From Taxillus chinensis (lineage: Eukaryota > Streptophyta > Magnoliopsida > Santalales > Loranthaceae), in assembly GCA_023512835.1 (NCBI GenBank), contig CM042084.1, positions 12,487,842 through 12,551,841 on the forward strand: a stretch of 64,000 nt of DNA. The letters run 5' to 3'. Shown in pieces: positions 12,476-22,706 of the stretch. Position numbers and translations under genes: made by a program. Below the pieces are notes generated by a model. It worked only from the letters and a program-made list of their open reading frames with translations. It made no database searches and had not been told where the DNA came from. Within the stretch, counting starts at the first letter, position 1, and the number at the start of each line of letters is the position of its first letter.

Positions 12476-12480
12476 TGACA
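12476..12480. repeat. left target-site duplication of the Tekay element
   Basis: TGACA lies immediately before the 5' LTR and is repeated at 25066-25070 immediately after the 3' LTR. A 5-bp duplication is typical of Ty3-gypsy integrases and fixes the element's outer boundaries. Confidence 0.9.
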
Positions 12481-12810
12481 TGTAAAGACTCGTATTTGGG
12501 TAGTTTTGAGAGATAGTCATTCTATGGGAATGTAACTATCTGGACGGTAGTGTAGTCGTCGATGTGAACATTTTGACTGTACTTGGGCCCGATTCCGAGT
12601 CGGGGCCCCGTTTGACCCTGATTGTTGACTTTTCGGGGTTTATTGGTTGACTTTACGTTTGGGCGGTCATTTGGGTGTAATAATATCTGTTTATTATTGT
12701 GCTCGTCATTTCGAGCGTTTTGACTGTAGTTTGACTCAATTTGGAGTTCGGGGCCTTGGAGGTCAATTATTGACTGGGTCAATGGTTGATTAGGTCGGCT
12801 GACTCGGAAA

Positions 12811-12819
12811 TATAAATAG
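12811..12819 (+). promoter_or_regulatory. TATA box of the Tekay LTR promoter
   Basis: TATAAATAG lies about 330 bp into the 5' LTR, just upstream of the GA repeat. The same motif is at about 23035 in the 3' LTR. The solo LTRs at 15777 and 37214 instead have a TATATATAATTAAG sequence at the equivalent place, so there are two promoter subtypes. If transcription starts just downstream, about 2 kb of the LTR is transcribed leader. Confidence 0.6.
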
Positions 12820-12872
12820 CAGAAAAAAAAAAGAAAAGGAAGAAGCTTTCACTTTACGTTTCACGTTTGTGC

Positions 12873-12875
<3 letters not shown>

Positions 12876-12946
<71 letters not shown>
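12876..12946 (+). repeat. (GA)n microsatellite in the 5' LTR
   Basis: About 35 GA units. The same site in the 3' LTR (about 23100-23112) has only about six, and the nested solo LTR has about nine (near 16182). The expansion is therefore specific to this copy. Confidence 0.95.
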
Positions 12947-12949
<3 letters not shown>

Positions 12950-13484
12950 TTGAGAGAGCTTGGAGGCCTTGGCGATTTGGGGCGATTTGGGTTCGTGGAG
13001 CTCAAAGATTCACTTCAAGTAGGTGTCCTTGAACTTCTTATCTTGATTCTATGCTTAGTATGCACGAATTTATTATGATTTATGAAATTGAGCATGAACC
13101 CTAGAATTTGGGGAAAACCAATTTTGGGTTAAATCTAATGGTTTAACATAAGATTTGTGGTTAAGAACTGTTTTATATCATTGTGGATATATGTTTCTGT
13201 GATTTTGGGGTTGATTAATTGTGTTTTTCATGAGGGTTGATAAGTCAACCATGAAATTCGGGTTTAGATCTAGATTTCTGAAAAACTGGAATTTTATACG
13301 TGTTTCGTTGTTTTCACGCGATTTAGAGGCGTTCTGGACGCATTTAAAGGTAAATATCGCAGTCTGTTGCGTAGAATGCGTGTTTGTGCGTGTCTGGGGG
13401 TTGCTGGGTTGATTCCAGACGAAGAACAGGCAAAACGATGATGAACAGTACCCTGGGCGCATTACTGGGTCGAACTGACGAAAA

Positions 13485-13625
13485 TCCGAAGTTCTAGGTC
13501 GAAGGGTCAAAGATCCAAGGTCGTAGGGTCGTAGTTCATAGACCCGTAGTTCGAAGGTTCGAAGTTCGTAGGGTCGTAGTCCAAAAGTCGAAGATCGTAG
13601 CCTCGCTTCGAGTCTTCGAGGCGCG
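13485..13625 (+). repeat. degenerate short tandem array in the 5' LTR
   Basis: Repeated words GGTCGTAG, GTAGTTCG, GAAGGTTCGAAG and GGTCGAAG occur here and at the same place in the 3' LTR (about 23635-23780). In the related solo LTRs the site is occupied by different arrays. Confidence 0.75.
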
Positions 13626-14911
13626 CGCGCCTCCGCACTCCGCAGCCTACGAGTCGCCGTTCCAGCCTACGAGGCGCAGGTTCCGAGCTACGAGTCGCAG
13701 CCTCAACAGCCAGAATCGGACACTCGGACTGGACCTATTTACATCGTAACCTATAAAGTATTATACCTGGGTTCTCGTATAAATAACGAAATACCCCCAT
13801 TTGGATTCAAAGAAAAATACTAGAAAAATTAATTCTCACTCTTTCAAAATGTGAAAATTGGGATTTAGTGTAAAATCTCGAGAAAAACCCAAAAGTTCGT
13901 AGTGGTGAATTTTTGGAAAGTGGGGTTAGACATCTCGAGAAAAATCCCCAAAAATCAGATTATCTTATTTATGATATGGGAACCCAATGCCGGGACTTTT
14001 GATTTCAAGAAAATAATGCTATGGGTACTTCCTTCATAAATCAAGGATTGAGGATTTAGTTGTGAAGATCGACTACGGGTCCAAAGGAAATGTTGAGAAT
14101 GACATGCCATACTAATGTTAGTATGTTGGGGTGAGGTATTGGGGCATGGACTCCGTGACTTGTTTGGGTTCTCACCGTGTTGCACCGATGGTGCTATGTG
14201 GTTGACGTGGTGGGCATATGCACCGATGGCGGCCTGTGTGGTGACCGTGGCCGGGCATATTGCGTTGTGGACAGGCTAAGGCCTGAGTTGAGCCGTTGAG
14301 CTCGTGGAGCTAGGGCCGAGTGCCCCGAGCTGGGATCCCATGGAGGATTGTGGACAAGTTGTCCTGTGTGAACAGGCCGTCCGATGTCCGTTTCGTGCTG
14401 AGTCTTGATGATTATGCACACTACACGGTGCACGAGTACACCGAGCATATAGTATGGACTTATATGTGTTGCATGATGTGGAGTTTGGGGTCACCTACCG
14501 AGCTTGTCGCTCACCCCTACTTGTTGTTTACCCATTTTCAGGTGTGACCCGAGACTAGTGGAGGACTTTCTTCCAGGAGGACGTGCCCACTACTCGATGT
14601 ATGATACGAGATCGTATTATGTATTTTATTATGTGTTGTATCCCGGACATGGGTCCGTGGACATATGTATTTGTATACTTGTTTGTGATGTGATGTCGGT
14701 ATGATTGTTTGACTTATTATATGCATGATGATATATGGGAAAGTACAGGATTACCATTGATGTATGATCGTATAGGGTTGCATATTTGAGACAAGACCCG
14801 CGGTATAGTCTCCATTGGTGCTAGTCACCAACCCCTTGACCTATCGGGTGCGAGCAAGGGGAAGTCATGTACCCGGTTCCGGGTTCCCTGGAATTCAGGG
14901 GCGTGACAAGT

Positions 14912-14923
14912 TGGTATCAGAGC
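14912..14923 (+). promoter_or_regulatory. primer-binding site, initiator tRNA-Met type
   Basis: TGGTATCAGAGC lies three bases after the 5' LTR. This is the usual plant retrotransposon primer-binding site, complementary to the 3' end of initiator tRNA-Met. It primes minus-strand DNA synthesis. Confidence 0.95.
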
Positions 14924-15406
14924 ATGGTCTAGCGGACCTAGGTTAGTTAGGGGTGGTTAATTGATTCCATGTGACTTGGAAAACTGTAGGGAGGGCGCCT
15001 GATCAACGCAGTCCTTACATGTGTTCTAGGTTATTTTGGCGTCAGTTAGATTATCCTAGGAGCATACATGGGGATGGGGTGCATTGCTAGTGGTATGATT
15101 GTGTGCATATAGGGCACTAGATGGTCTTTGTGTGTGATGTGCTTGTATGTGGTGTCAGGATGGCACGTGGCCGTGAGAGCCAGGACTTGATTGTGGTGTA
15201 CCCTGAGGGGTGACACGATGCTATATGCATGGTTGTGGACCTACGGGTCGTGTGGTGTACCCTGATGGGGGACAAGATGCTATATGCATGGTATGGACCT
15301 ACGGGGCGTGTGGTGAGAACCTACGAGTCGAATGTGCCTTTGATGGTCGTTTGTCTTGCGATCGCTTAGTATTGATCGTTTGTTGTTTGTTGTTGTGGCC
15401 GGTGTG

Positions 15407-15776
15407 ATGGCACCACCACGGAGAGCCGTCCGAGGCCAGGGCCCGACGGAGGAGCCCACGATAGAGTCGGGGCACCAGGGGCAGCAGAGATCGTCAGCTC
15501 CCGTTGTGGGACCTGATTTGGCTCAGGTGTTGATTCGGTTGCAGGAGGCCATGCGGGGTATGCAGGGCTCGATGAGGGATATGGCTAGAGAGGTGGATGA
15601 GTCGAAGAGGCAACAACGGCCTCGGCAGCCCACCACGGCCTCAAAGACGGAGGCGAGGGTGGTGCAGGATGTGCACCGGCAGAAGGCCGTGATAGAGCCG
15701 CACGACGAGGAGTGGACTGGGCCGCACGTTTTGAAACATGCACCCAGGACTTTTGAGGATGGTTCACAGCCGCGAG
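15407..15776 (+). pseudogene. gag, N-terminal part, of the Tekay element
   Basis: Open frame from the ATG at 15407 (MAPPRRAVRG...) into a Gln/Met/Arg-rich region (VLIRLQEAMRGMQGSMRDMA). This is the usual start of a Tekay gag, which forms the virus-like particle. It runs into FEDGSQPR, where gypsy gags normally continue into an ADxW region, but the solo LTR is inserted exactly here and a stop follows within two codons. Confidence 0.8.
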
Positions 15777-18091
15777 TGTAAAGACTCGTATTTGGGTAGT
15801 TTTGAGAGATAGTCATTCTATGGGAATGTAACTATCCTGGACGGTAGTGTAGCCGTCGATGCGAGCATTTTGATCGTACTTGGGCCCGATTTCGAGTCGG
15901 GGCCCCGTTTGACCGATTGTTGACTTTTTGGGGTTTATTGGTTGACTTTGCGTTTGAGCAATCATTTGAGTGTGATAATATCTCGAACAATGTTGTGCTC
16001 GTTATTTCGAGCGTTTTGACGATAATTTGACTCAATTTGGAGTTCGTGACCTCGGGAGGTCAATTATTGCGTTCGGGTCAATTATTCTTTGGGAGGCCAA
16101 TTATTGGCAACGGTATATATATAATTAAGAACTGCCTTATCTCTTTAATTTCCAATTATTGGTGCGTGCGTGTTTGAGCAAGAGAGAGAGAGAGAGAGAA
16201 GGTGAAGAGCGTGAAGAGCTTTCTTGGTGATTTTGGGGCGATTGGAGCTCGTGGATCGCAAAGAATCTTCCGGGTAGGTGATTCTAACTCCTTATATGAT
16301 TCATAGTAGGCTTAGCATGCTTAATTTGGGTGAAATCATGGAATTTGGGGGTGAACCTTAAGATTTGGGGGAAACCCAATTTTTGGTGAATCTTGTGATT
16401 TAAATGCATAAAAGAGGTATTTTCGTTGATTACATGAAATTTAGAGTTATTTAAGACGTGTAATGGGGTGTATATCAAAATAAATGTGTTTATGAGTGTT
16501 TGGGGTTCTTTGGGTTGCCGTTCTAGCCGAGAAAATTGGCAAAAACGACAGTGAACAGTGTTTCCGGGACTAAGTGAATAGTGTTTCCGGGACTAAGTGA
16601 ACAAGTGTTTTTCCTGGGACTAAGTGAATAGTGTTTCGGGACTAAGTGAACAGTGTTTCCGGGACTAAGTGAACAAGTGTTTTTCCGGGACTAAGTGAAC
16701 AGTGTTTCCGGGCTAAGTGAATAGTGTTTCCGGGACTAAGTGAACAAGTGTTTCCGGGACTAAGTGAACAGTGTTTTTCCGGATCAGGTAGTCCGGAGGA
16801 GTTAGTCCGGATCAGTAGTCCGGAGTAGTTAGTCCGGAGGAGTTAGTCCGGATCGTAGTCCGGAGTAATCATCCGCAAGATCAAATCCGTAGGAGTGAAA
16901 CAAGTGATCCTTGCCGCAACCGAATCGACCGACTGGACATTTACATTGTAAACCATTATGCCTCTCCACATTTAAGTTACAATGTAAATAACGAAATACC
17001 CCCCATTTGGATTCAAAGAAAAATACTAGAAAAATTAATTCCCACTATTTCAAAATGTGAAAATTGGGTTTTAGTGTAAAAATCTCGGAAAAACCCAAAA
17101 GTTCGTAGTGGTGAATTTTTGGAAAGTGGGGTTAGACATCTCGGAAAAAACCCCAAAAATCAGATTATCTTATTTATGATAAGGGAACCCAATGCCTGGG
17201 ACTTTTAATTTCAAGAAAATAGTCGCTTATGAGTACTTCCTTCATAAATCAAGGGTTGAGGATTTACTTGTGAAGACCGGCTACAATTCTAAAGGAAATG
17301 TTGAAAATGACATGCCATACTAATGTTAGTATGTTGATGTGAGGTATTGGGGCATGGACTCCGTGACTTGTTTGGGTTCTCACCGTGATGCACCGATGGT
17401 GCTATGTGGTTGACGTGGCAGGCATATGAACCGATGGCAGGCCTGTGTGGCGACCGTGGCCGGGCATATTGCGTTGTGGACAGCTAAGGCCTGAGTTGAG
17501 CCGTTGAGCTCGTGGAGCTAAGGGCCGAGTGCCCCGAGCTGGGATCCCATGGAGGATCGTGGACAAGTTGTCCCGATGTTTGTTGCAGTCGAGTCCTGAT
17601 GATTGTGCACACTACACGGTGCACGAGTACACCGAGCATATAGTATAGACTTATATGTGTTGCATGATGTGGAGTGTTAGGGTCACCTACCGAGCTTGTC
17701 GCTCACCCCTACTTGTTGCTTACCCTTTTCAGGTGTGACCCGAGACTAGTGGAGGACTTTCTTCCAGGAGGACGCCCACTACTCGATGTATGATACGATT
17801 ATATTCTCGTATTGTTTTATGTGATATCCCGGACATGGGTCCGTGGACAGTTGTATTTGCATACCGTATGATGTGATGTCTGTATGATTGTTTGACTCTT
17901 TGTATGCATGATGATATATGGGAAAGTACAGGATTACCCTTGATGTATGATCGTACAGGGTTGCATATTTGAGACAAGACCCGCGGTGTAGTCTCTATTG
18001 GTGCTAGTCACCAACCCCTTGACCTTTCGGGTGCGGGCAAGGGGAAGTCATGTACCCGGTTCCGGGTTCCCTGGAATTCGGGGGCGTGACA
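15777..18091 (+). mobile_element. solo LTR nested in gag (2315 bp)
   Basis: It starts TGTAAAGACTCG and ends GGGCGTGACA like the host element's LTRs, and has no internal region. CGAG is present on both sides (15773-15776 and 18092-18095); a fifth duplicated base is not visible. It has the same orientation as the host. Its array region (about 16545-16865) contains GTGAACAGTGTTTCCGGGACTAA-type units and then TAGTCCGGA units, unlike the host LTRs. It is most similar in promoter sequence to the solo LTR at 37214. It arose by LTR-LTR recombination after a second element jumped into the first. Confidence 0.93.
16545..16865 (+). repeat. tandem array inside the nested solo LTR
   Basis: About ten units of 20-27 bp of the type GTTTCCGGGACTAAGTGAA, with variants, are followed by several units of about 13-16 bp built on TAGTCCGGA. 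Both sit at the LTR position where other copies carry GTTCG arrays. Confidence 0.9.
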
Positions 18092-18830
18092 CGAGGCAGC
18101 CGATGACCGGATTAGGTGGACAGAGGACATCTTTGAGATGATCGGGGTGCCAGATGAGGAGAGAGTGCGCGTGGCGACGCACTATTTGTTGGGTATCCCA
18201 CGCAGGTGGTGGGAATCCACTAGAGCTGTCCATGGCAGTCAGATGAGCTAGAGAGAGTTTGTTGAGCGCTTCTTTGGGGAGTATTTTCCCAGCTCGTTGC
18301 AGTATGCTCGACGTAGAGAGTATTATGAGCTTGTGTAGGGTAGCATGACTGTGTGGGAGTATGTGCAGGCCTTCACTGATTTGAGGCGGTTTGCTCTGGA
18401 GGCTTGGGAAAAGGAAGGCCGGAAGACGCAGGACTTCATTTAGGGCTTGAGGCCATCTCTGAAAAGATAACGGAACCGATGCGATTGACCGCCCACCGGG
18501 AGGCGGTCGACAAGGCGCTCATTATTGAGCGAGGTCGGGATCGGGCGAGAGCCCGAGGCCGGGCGGTTCGGCAGGTTCGGGCAAGAAGAGACAGAGTGGG
18601 GAGAGCGGTCTTTGCTCGGCTGAGAGGAGGCAGGTGCGAGAGGGTTTCCGGCTAGACGGTGGGACCCCGTGAGAGTTCGGCCGACAGGAGGCCAGGTACT
18701 GTTGGAGTTGTGGTTTGACCGGGCATGTATCGAGAGACCGCCCAAGGAAAAAGATGACTGTTTCCGATGCGGGAAAGTGGGGCATGGAGCTAGGGAATGT
18801 GTTACCTTTAGCTCGACCAGCGGTGTAGGC
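18092..18830 (+). pseudogene. gag, C-terminal part with zinc knuckles, of the Tekay element
   Basis: After the solo LTR the capsid region resumes (RWTEDIFEMIGVPDEE, then YLLGIPRRWWES and FVERFFGEYFP), with TAG stops at 18249, 18336 and 18441. Two CCHC knuckles follow in different frames. The first (18700-18741) reads CWSCGLTGHVSRDR, with Arg where the last Cys should be. The second (18759-18800) is intact as CFRCGKVGHGAREC. CCHC knuckles bind RNA during packaging. Each of the three TAG stops can be explained by a single C-to-T change on one strand (CAG to TAG or TGG to TAG). Confidence 0.85.
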
Positions 18831-19094
18831 CCTCGTCCAGAGAGAGCAGGACAGAGGAGTGGGGCTCCATCTCGGGAGGTCGGTGCCGCCGCACAGAGCA
18901 CGCAGATGCGATCTGCGGTGTGCAAGCCTCGGCGGGAGGCACAGGGTCATATTGATCGGCGGGGCAAGGCCCCAATGGGCCGGCTAGTGGCGGTGGACCA
19001 CGAGGGAGGACTTTTGCCCTCACCAACAGAGAGGCAGAGGTTCCACCGGTGGACGAGGCAGGAGCAGGACCTTCGGTGGTGAGAGGTACCATCA

Positions 19095-19577
19095 TCATCT
19101 CTCATACTATTTGTTCGGTTTTGATTGATACTTGGTGCTACCCATTCTTTTATTTCGTATGCTACGGTGGTTGGATTAGAGTTAGACCAGGAGACAGTGA
19201 GTCAGTCTCTGATGGTTGCTTCACCTTTGGGTGGACTTGTGATACTTGAGAGTATCTGTCGCGCTTATCAGGTAACACTTGGGGGTGTTAACCTGTTGTG
19301 TGATTTGTATGTCTTGGAGTTAGATGATTTTGATGTTATCTTGGGCATGGATTGGTTGGTCTCCGTGGAGGCCAAGATTGATTGTTTTCGACGGCGTGTG
19401 ACGTTCCTCACACCAGAGGGCACGCGGGGTGTCTTTGTGGGTGAGTGGACCGAGGAGGCATGCAGGTTGGGACCGTTGAGGCATGGGTGGGGTGATGTGA
19501 CCCACCAGTTAGCCAGCTTGACATTGGTTGACAGGAGGAGAGAGGGGAAGGCTGTTTTGCCACCCATTGTAGATTAG
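19095..19577 (+). pseudogene. aspartic protease region of the Tekay pol
   Basis: The region reads VLIDT in one frame and GATHSFISYATVVGLEL in the next. A gypsy protease active site is D-T/S-G, and here one extra T around 19131-19134 splits it, shifting the frame inside the catalytic motif. The frame then stays open through DDFDVILGMDWL, a typical flap/ILGMDWL motif, until TAG at 19575. The protease would cut Gag-Pol, but this copy cannot encode it in one frame. Confidence 0.88.
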
Positions 19578-19586
19578 TTCTCGGAT

Positions 19587-20201
19587 GTGTTTCCTGAGGA
19601 CTTAGTCAGTTTGCCACCCGTGAGGGAGGTAGAGTTTTCGATCGAGTTGTTGCGAGGGACAACACCGATCAAGTTAGCAGCCTACAGGATGGCACCGACT
19701 GAGCTTAGAGAGCTCAAGAGGCAGATAGATGATTTACTGGCACGAGGCTTTATCAGGCGGAGTAGCTCACCGTGGGGCGCTCCAGTGTTGTTCGCCAAGA
19801 AGGCGGATGGTTCACTTCGGCTGTGTATAGACTACCGGAAGCTGAACCAGGTGACTGTAAAGAACAGGTACCCATTGCCAAGGATCGATGACCTATTTGA
19901 TCAGTTTCGCGGTGCGAGGTGGTTTTCCAAGATAGACTTGAGATCTGGATACCATCAGTTGAGGGTTAGGGAGGCAGATATCCCTAAGACCGCGTTCAGT
20001 TGTCGTTATGGGCATTATGAGTGGCTTGTGATGCCGTTTGGGCTCACGAATGCTCCAGCAGTGTTTATAGGATTGATGAACCAGGTGTTTGCTCCATATT
20101 TAGATATGTTCGTTATGGTGTTCATCGATGATATTTTGGTCTATTCGGCGACCAAGAGGGAGCATGAGGAGCATTTGCGAGTTGTGTTGCAGACCTTGTG
20201 A
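19587..20201 (+). pseudogene. reverse transcriptase domain of the Tekay pol
   Basis: This is the longest intact segment, 204 codons. It has the linker ([16 protein letters not shown]), the template-grip region ([20 protein letters not shown]), [10 protein letters not shown], the IDLRSGYHQ motif, [12 protein letters not shown] and the catalytic FIDDILVYS (YxDD equivalent). A TAG (19575-19577) and a TGA (20199-20201) bound it. Both can be read as single C-to-T changes within what was one long pol frame. Family identity is certain. Confidence 0.95.
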
Positions 20202-20950
20202 GAGCACCGGTTGTATGCGAAGTTCACAAAATGTGACTTCCGGGTTGCAACAGTGCACTTCTTGGGGCATGTGGTATCTTCGGAGGGTATCACAGTGGAT
20301 CCTGAGAAGATTGAGGCGATCATGTCGTGGAAGAGGCCCACGAACGTGTTTGAGATTCGTAGCTTCCTTGGTTTGGCAGGCTACTATCGGAGGTTCGTGG
20401 AGGATTTTTCCCAGGTTGGCGGCTCCTATGACACACTTAACTAGGAAGGGAGTTCCTTTCATTTGGTCCGATGCGTGTGAGAGTGCTTTCATGGAGCCGA
20501 AGGCACGATTGACCTCAAGACCTATCTTGATTCTTCCACAGGAGGGTGTGCCTTTCGAGGTGTATTGTGATGCTTCCAGGGTGGAACTTGGTTGTGTGTT
20601 GATGCAGACTCGGCAAGTGATTGCTTACGGATCTAGGCAGTTGAGACCACATGAGCAGAGCTATCCCACGCATGATTTGGAGTTGGTCGCAGTGATCTTT
20701 GCTTTAAAGAGTCGGCGGCATTATCTCCTTGGGGAGAAGTTTGTGGTGTATACGGACCACAAGAGCTTGCAGATATCTTCTCTCGGGAGACCTGAACCTT
20801 AGGCAGGCGGTGGGTGGAGTACCTGCAGCGATTTCGGTTTGATATGATGTATACCCCTGGGAAGGGTAATGTGGTGGCAGATGCTCTGAGTAGGAAGAGC
20901 AGGGCCGTGGTGGCCCATTGTGCCATTAAGGAATGGGAGATGATGAGTCA
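20202..20950 (+). pseudogene. RT connection and RNase H domain of the Tekay pol
   Basis: From 20211 the frame gives [14 protein letters not shown] sequence, [11 protein letters not shown] and [17 protein letters not shown] frame change near 20420 leads into the RNase H domain: FEVYCDAS (catalytic Asp), [26 protein letters not shown] and a YTDHKSL motif. Another frame change precedes YTPGKGNVVADALSRK, the end of the domain. RNase H removes RNA from the RNA-DNA hybrid during replication. Confidence 0.9.
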
Positions 20951-21169
20951 GTTGGCAGCGATGCGGTTGCAGATGGTGACCAACGAGGGACCCTCAGTGT
21001 TGTCGTCGCAATCCCTGAGTTACAGCGTAAGATCATAGATGATCGGTTAGGGGACATTGATTGTGAGGTCATCGGGGACAGGGATCCAGACCGCGTAGGC
21101 ACCTTCGATTGGATTGAGGATGCAGAGCATGTCTTTGCAAGATAGGGGTAGATTGATAGTTCCCACTTC

Positions 21170-22000
21170 TCTTTAGGAGGAGGTTTTTCGGGAATTTCAC
21201 CAATCGAGGTTAGCCGTACATCCTGGTGGGACCAAGATGTACCATGCCATGAGGAGGCGTTTTGGTGGCTATGCCTGAAGAAGGCCGTTGCTGATTTTGT
21301 GAGGAGGTGTTTGACCTATCGTAGGTCAAAGCGAGCACCCGAGATCGGTGGTGAGTTGCGACCATTGCCGGTGCGAGTGGAAATGGGACCACGTGACCAT
21401 GGATTTTGTCACTGGACTTCCTCGTTCCACGGGACACGACACTATATGGGTTATTGTGGACCGGTTGACCAAATCGGCGCATTTTATTCCGATTCGAGAG
21501 ACAGACCTAGTGAGGACTTTGGGACAGAGGTATATTGATGTTATTGTGCGGTTGCATGGAGTCCCATTATCTATTGTATCCGATCGGGATGCGAGGTTCA
21601 CCTCTCGGTTTGGAGACAGTTGCGGCGAGCTTTGGGTACTAGGGTGAACCTCAAGATAGCCTTTCATCCGTAGACGGATGGTCGATCGGAGCGGACGATT
21701 CGGACGCTCGAGGATATGTTGCGTGCCTGTGTCCTAGATTTTGGAGGTTGTTGGGAGACTCACCTTCCTTTGGTGGAGTTCTCTTACAACAACGATTATC
21801 AGGCCACGATTGGGATGGCTCCGTATGAGGCGCCGTATGGGCGGCCGTGTAGATCACCCTTGTGTTAGGCACGGACGGGAGAGACAAGCAGTTCTCGGTC
21901 CCGATATGGTTCGAGAAACCACGGAGATAGTGCGATTGATTCGACAGCGCATGTTGACGCCGCAGAGTAGGCGAAGTCCTATGCGGACCGGAGGCGTCGA
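21170..22000 (+). pseudogene. integrase domain of the Tekay pol
   Basis: The HHCC region is frameshifted (HQSRLAVHPGG, then AMRRRFWW and [10 protein letters not shown]). The catalytic core reads [13 protein letters not shown] (first Asp), [15 protein letters not shown] and [14 protein letters not shown] (second Asp). Then comes a frameshift, a TAG at 21671 and the third-acid region [15 protein letters not shown]. In the usual family motif the two Arg are Gln (DGQSE, IQTLED); here the codons are CGA and CGG where CAG is expected. Integrase inserts the cDNA. Confidence 0.9.
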
Positions 22001-22003
22001 CCC

Positions 22004-22441
22004 TTGCGGTTTGAGGTGCGTAATCGTGTATTTTTGTGGGTTTCGCCACGTCGAGGGCATCGGAGGTTTGGACGTGGATCCAAACTTTCCCCTCGTTTTG
22101 TGGGGCCGTTTGAGATTGTTGCCACCGTGGGCGCAGTGGCTTACCGATTAGCTTTGCCACCAGAGTTGGCGCGAGTACATGATGTGTTTCATGTGTCTCA
22201 GTTGAGGCGGTATCACCCTGATCCTTCCCATGTGTTGGACTATCGCGAGATAGACTTGGTTGATGATGGTGCCGTTGTTGAGATGCCAGCACAGATTTTG
22301 AACAGGCGGGACCAGGTCTTGCAAGGCAAGACAATCCCACTAGTTCGGGTGTTATGGCGACACCGAGGCATGGAGGAGCAGACTTGGGAGAAAGAGAGCC
22401 GGATGCGGGTTCTTCATCCCGAGTCGTTCGAGGATGATTAG
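22004..22441 (+). pseudogene. integrase C-terminus with GPY/F and chromodomain-like tail
   Basis: A 145-codon open frame to the TAG at 22439. The SPRFVGPFEI motif is the GPY/F module, followed by VHDVFHVSQLRRY. The tail (VEMPAQILNRRDQVLQGK, VRVLWRHRGMEEQTWEKES) is the diverged chromodomain typical of plant Tekay/Del elements. It is thought to direct insertion to heterochromatin. This is the strongest basis for the clade assignment. Confidence 0.85.
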
Positions 22442-22694
22442 TCCTTGAGATGGGGAGGATGTGAGGACCTTCCCTGAGGTATGAGTTATGTTTTATGCAT
22501 TTGTTTTGCATATGTTGTTTGAGATGTGGTTTAGCTTGTTATTGTTGGATTTTGTTAGCCCTTTGGCTTGTTGCGAGTTGCATTGCACATGTGTGATCGG
22601 TGATCATGTTTGATGTTTTGTTGTTGGGACATTAAGCTTGAATTTTGCTATGTCATTTGGGCATGTGTTTTATTTTCGAGGACGAAAAGTCCTA

Positions 22695-22706
22695 AGGTGG
22701 GGAAAA
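22695..22706 (+). promoter_or_regulatory. polypurine tract
   Basis: AGGTGGGGAAAA directly abuts the 3' LTR. It is the expected RNase H-resistant primer for plus-strand DNA. The 265 bp between the pol stop and this site contain no open frame of interest. Confidence 0.85.

Larger units (their letters stand above)
12481..14908 (+). repeat. 5' LTR of the Tekay element (2428 bp)
   Basis: It begins TGTAAAGACTCG and ends GGCGTGACA (TG...CA). It contains a TATA box at 12811, a 71-bp GA microsatellite at 12876 and a short tandem array of GTTCG/GTCG words at about 13485-13625. A long conserved 3' part ends in AACCCCTTGACC...GGGCGTGACA. It is very similar to the 3' LTR; much of the length difference is in the GA tract. 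Confidence 0.95.

Noticed and set aside
12790..13005. Ser-Leu-rich minus-strand frame
   Set aside because: It is the GA microsatellite of the Tekay 5' LTR read on the other strand.
16545..16865. CRISPR-like array of short repeats
   Set aside because: The units are directly adjacent without unique spacers, lie inside a plant LTR, and the host is a eukaryote.
21651..22511. 286-codon minus-strand open frame
   Set aside because: It lies opposite the integrase and chromodomain coding region, which has unmistakable motifs on the plus strand; an antisense shadow.
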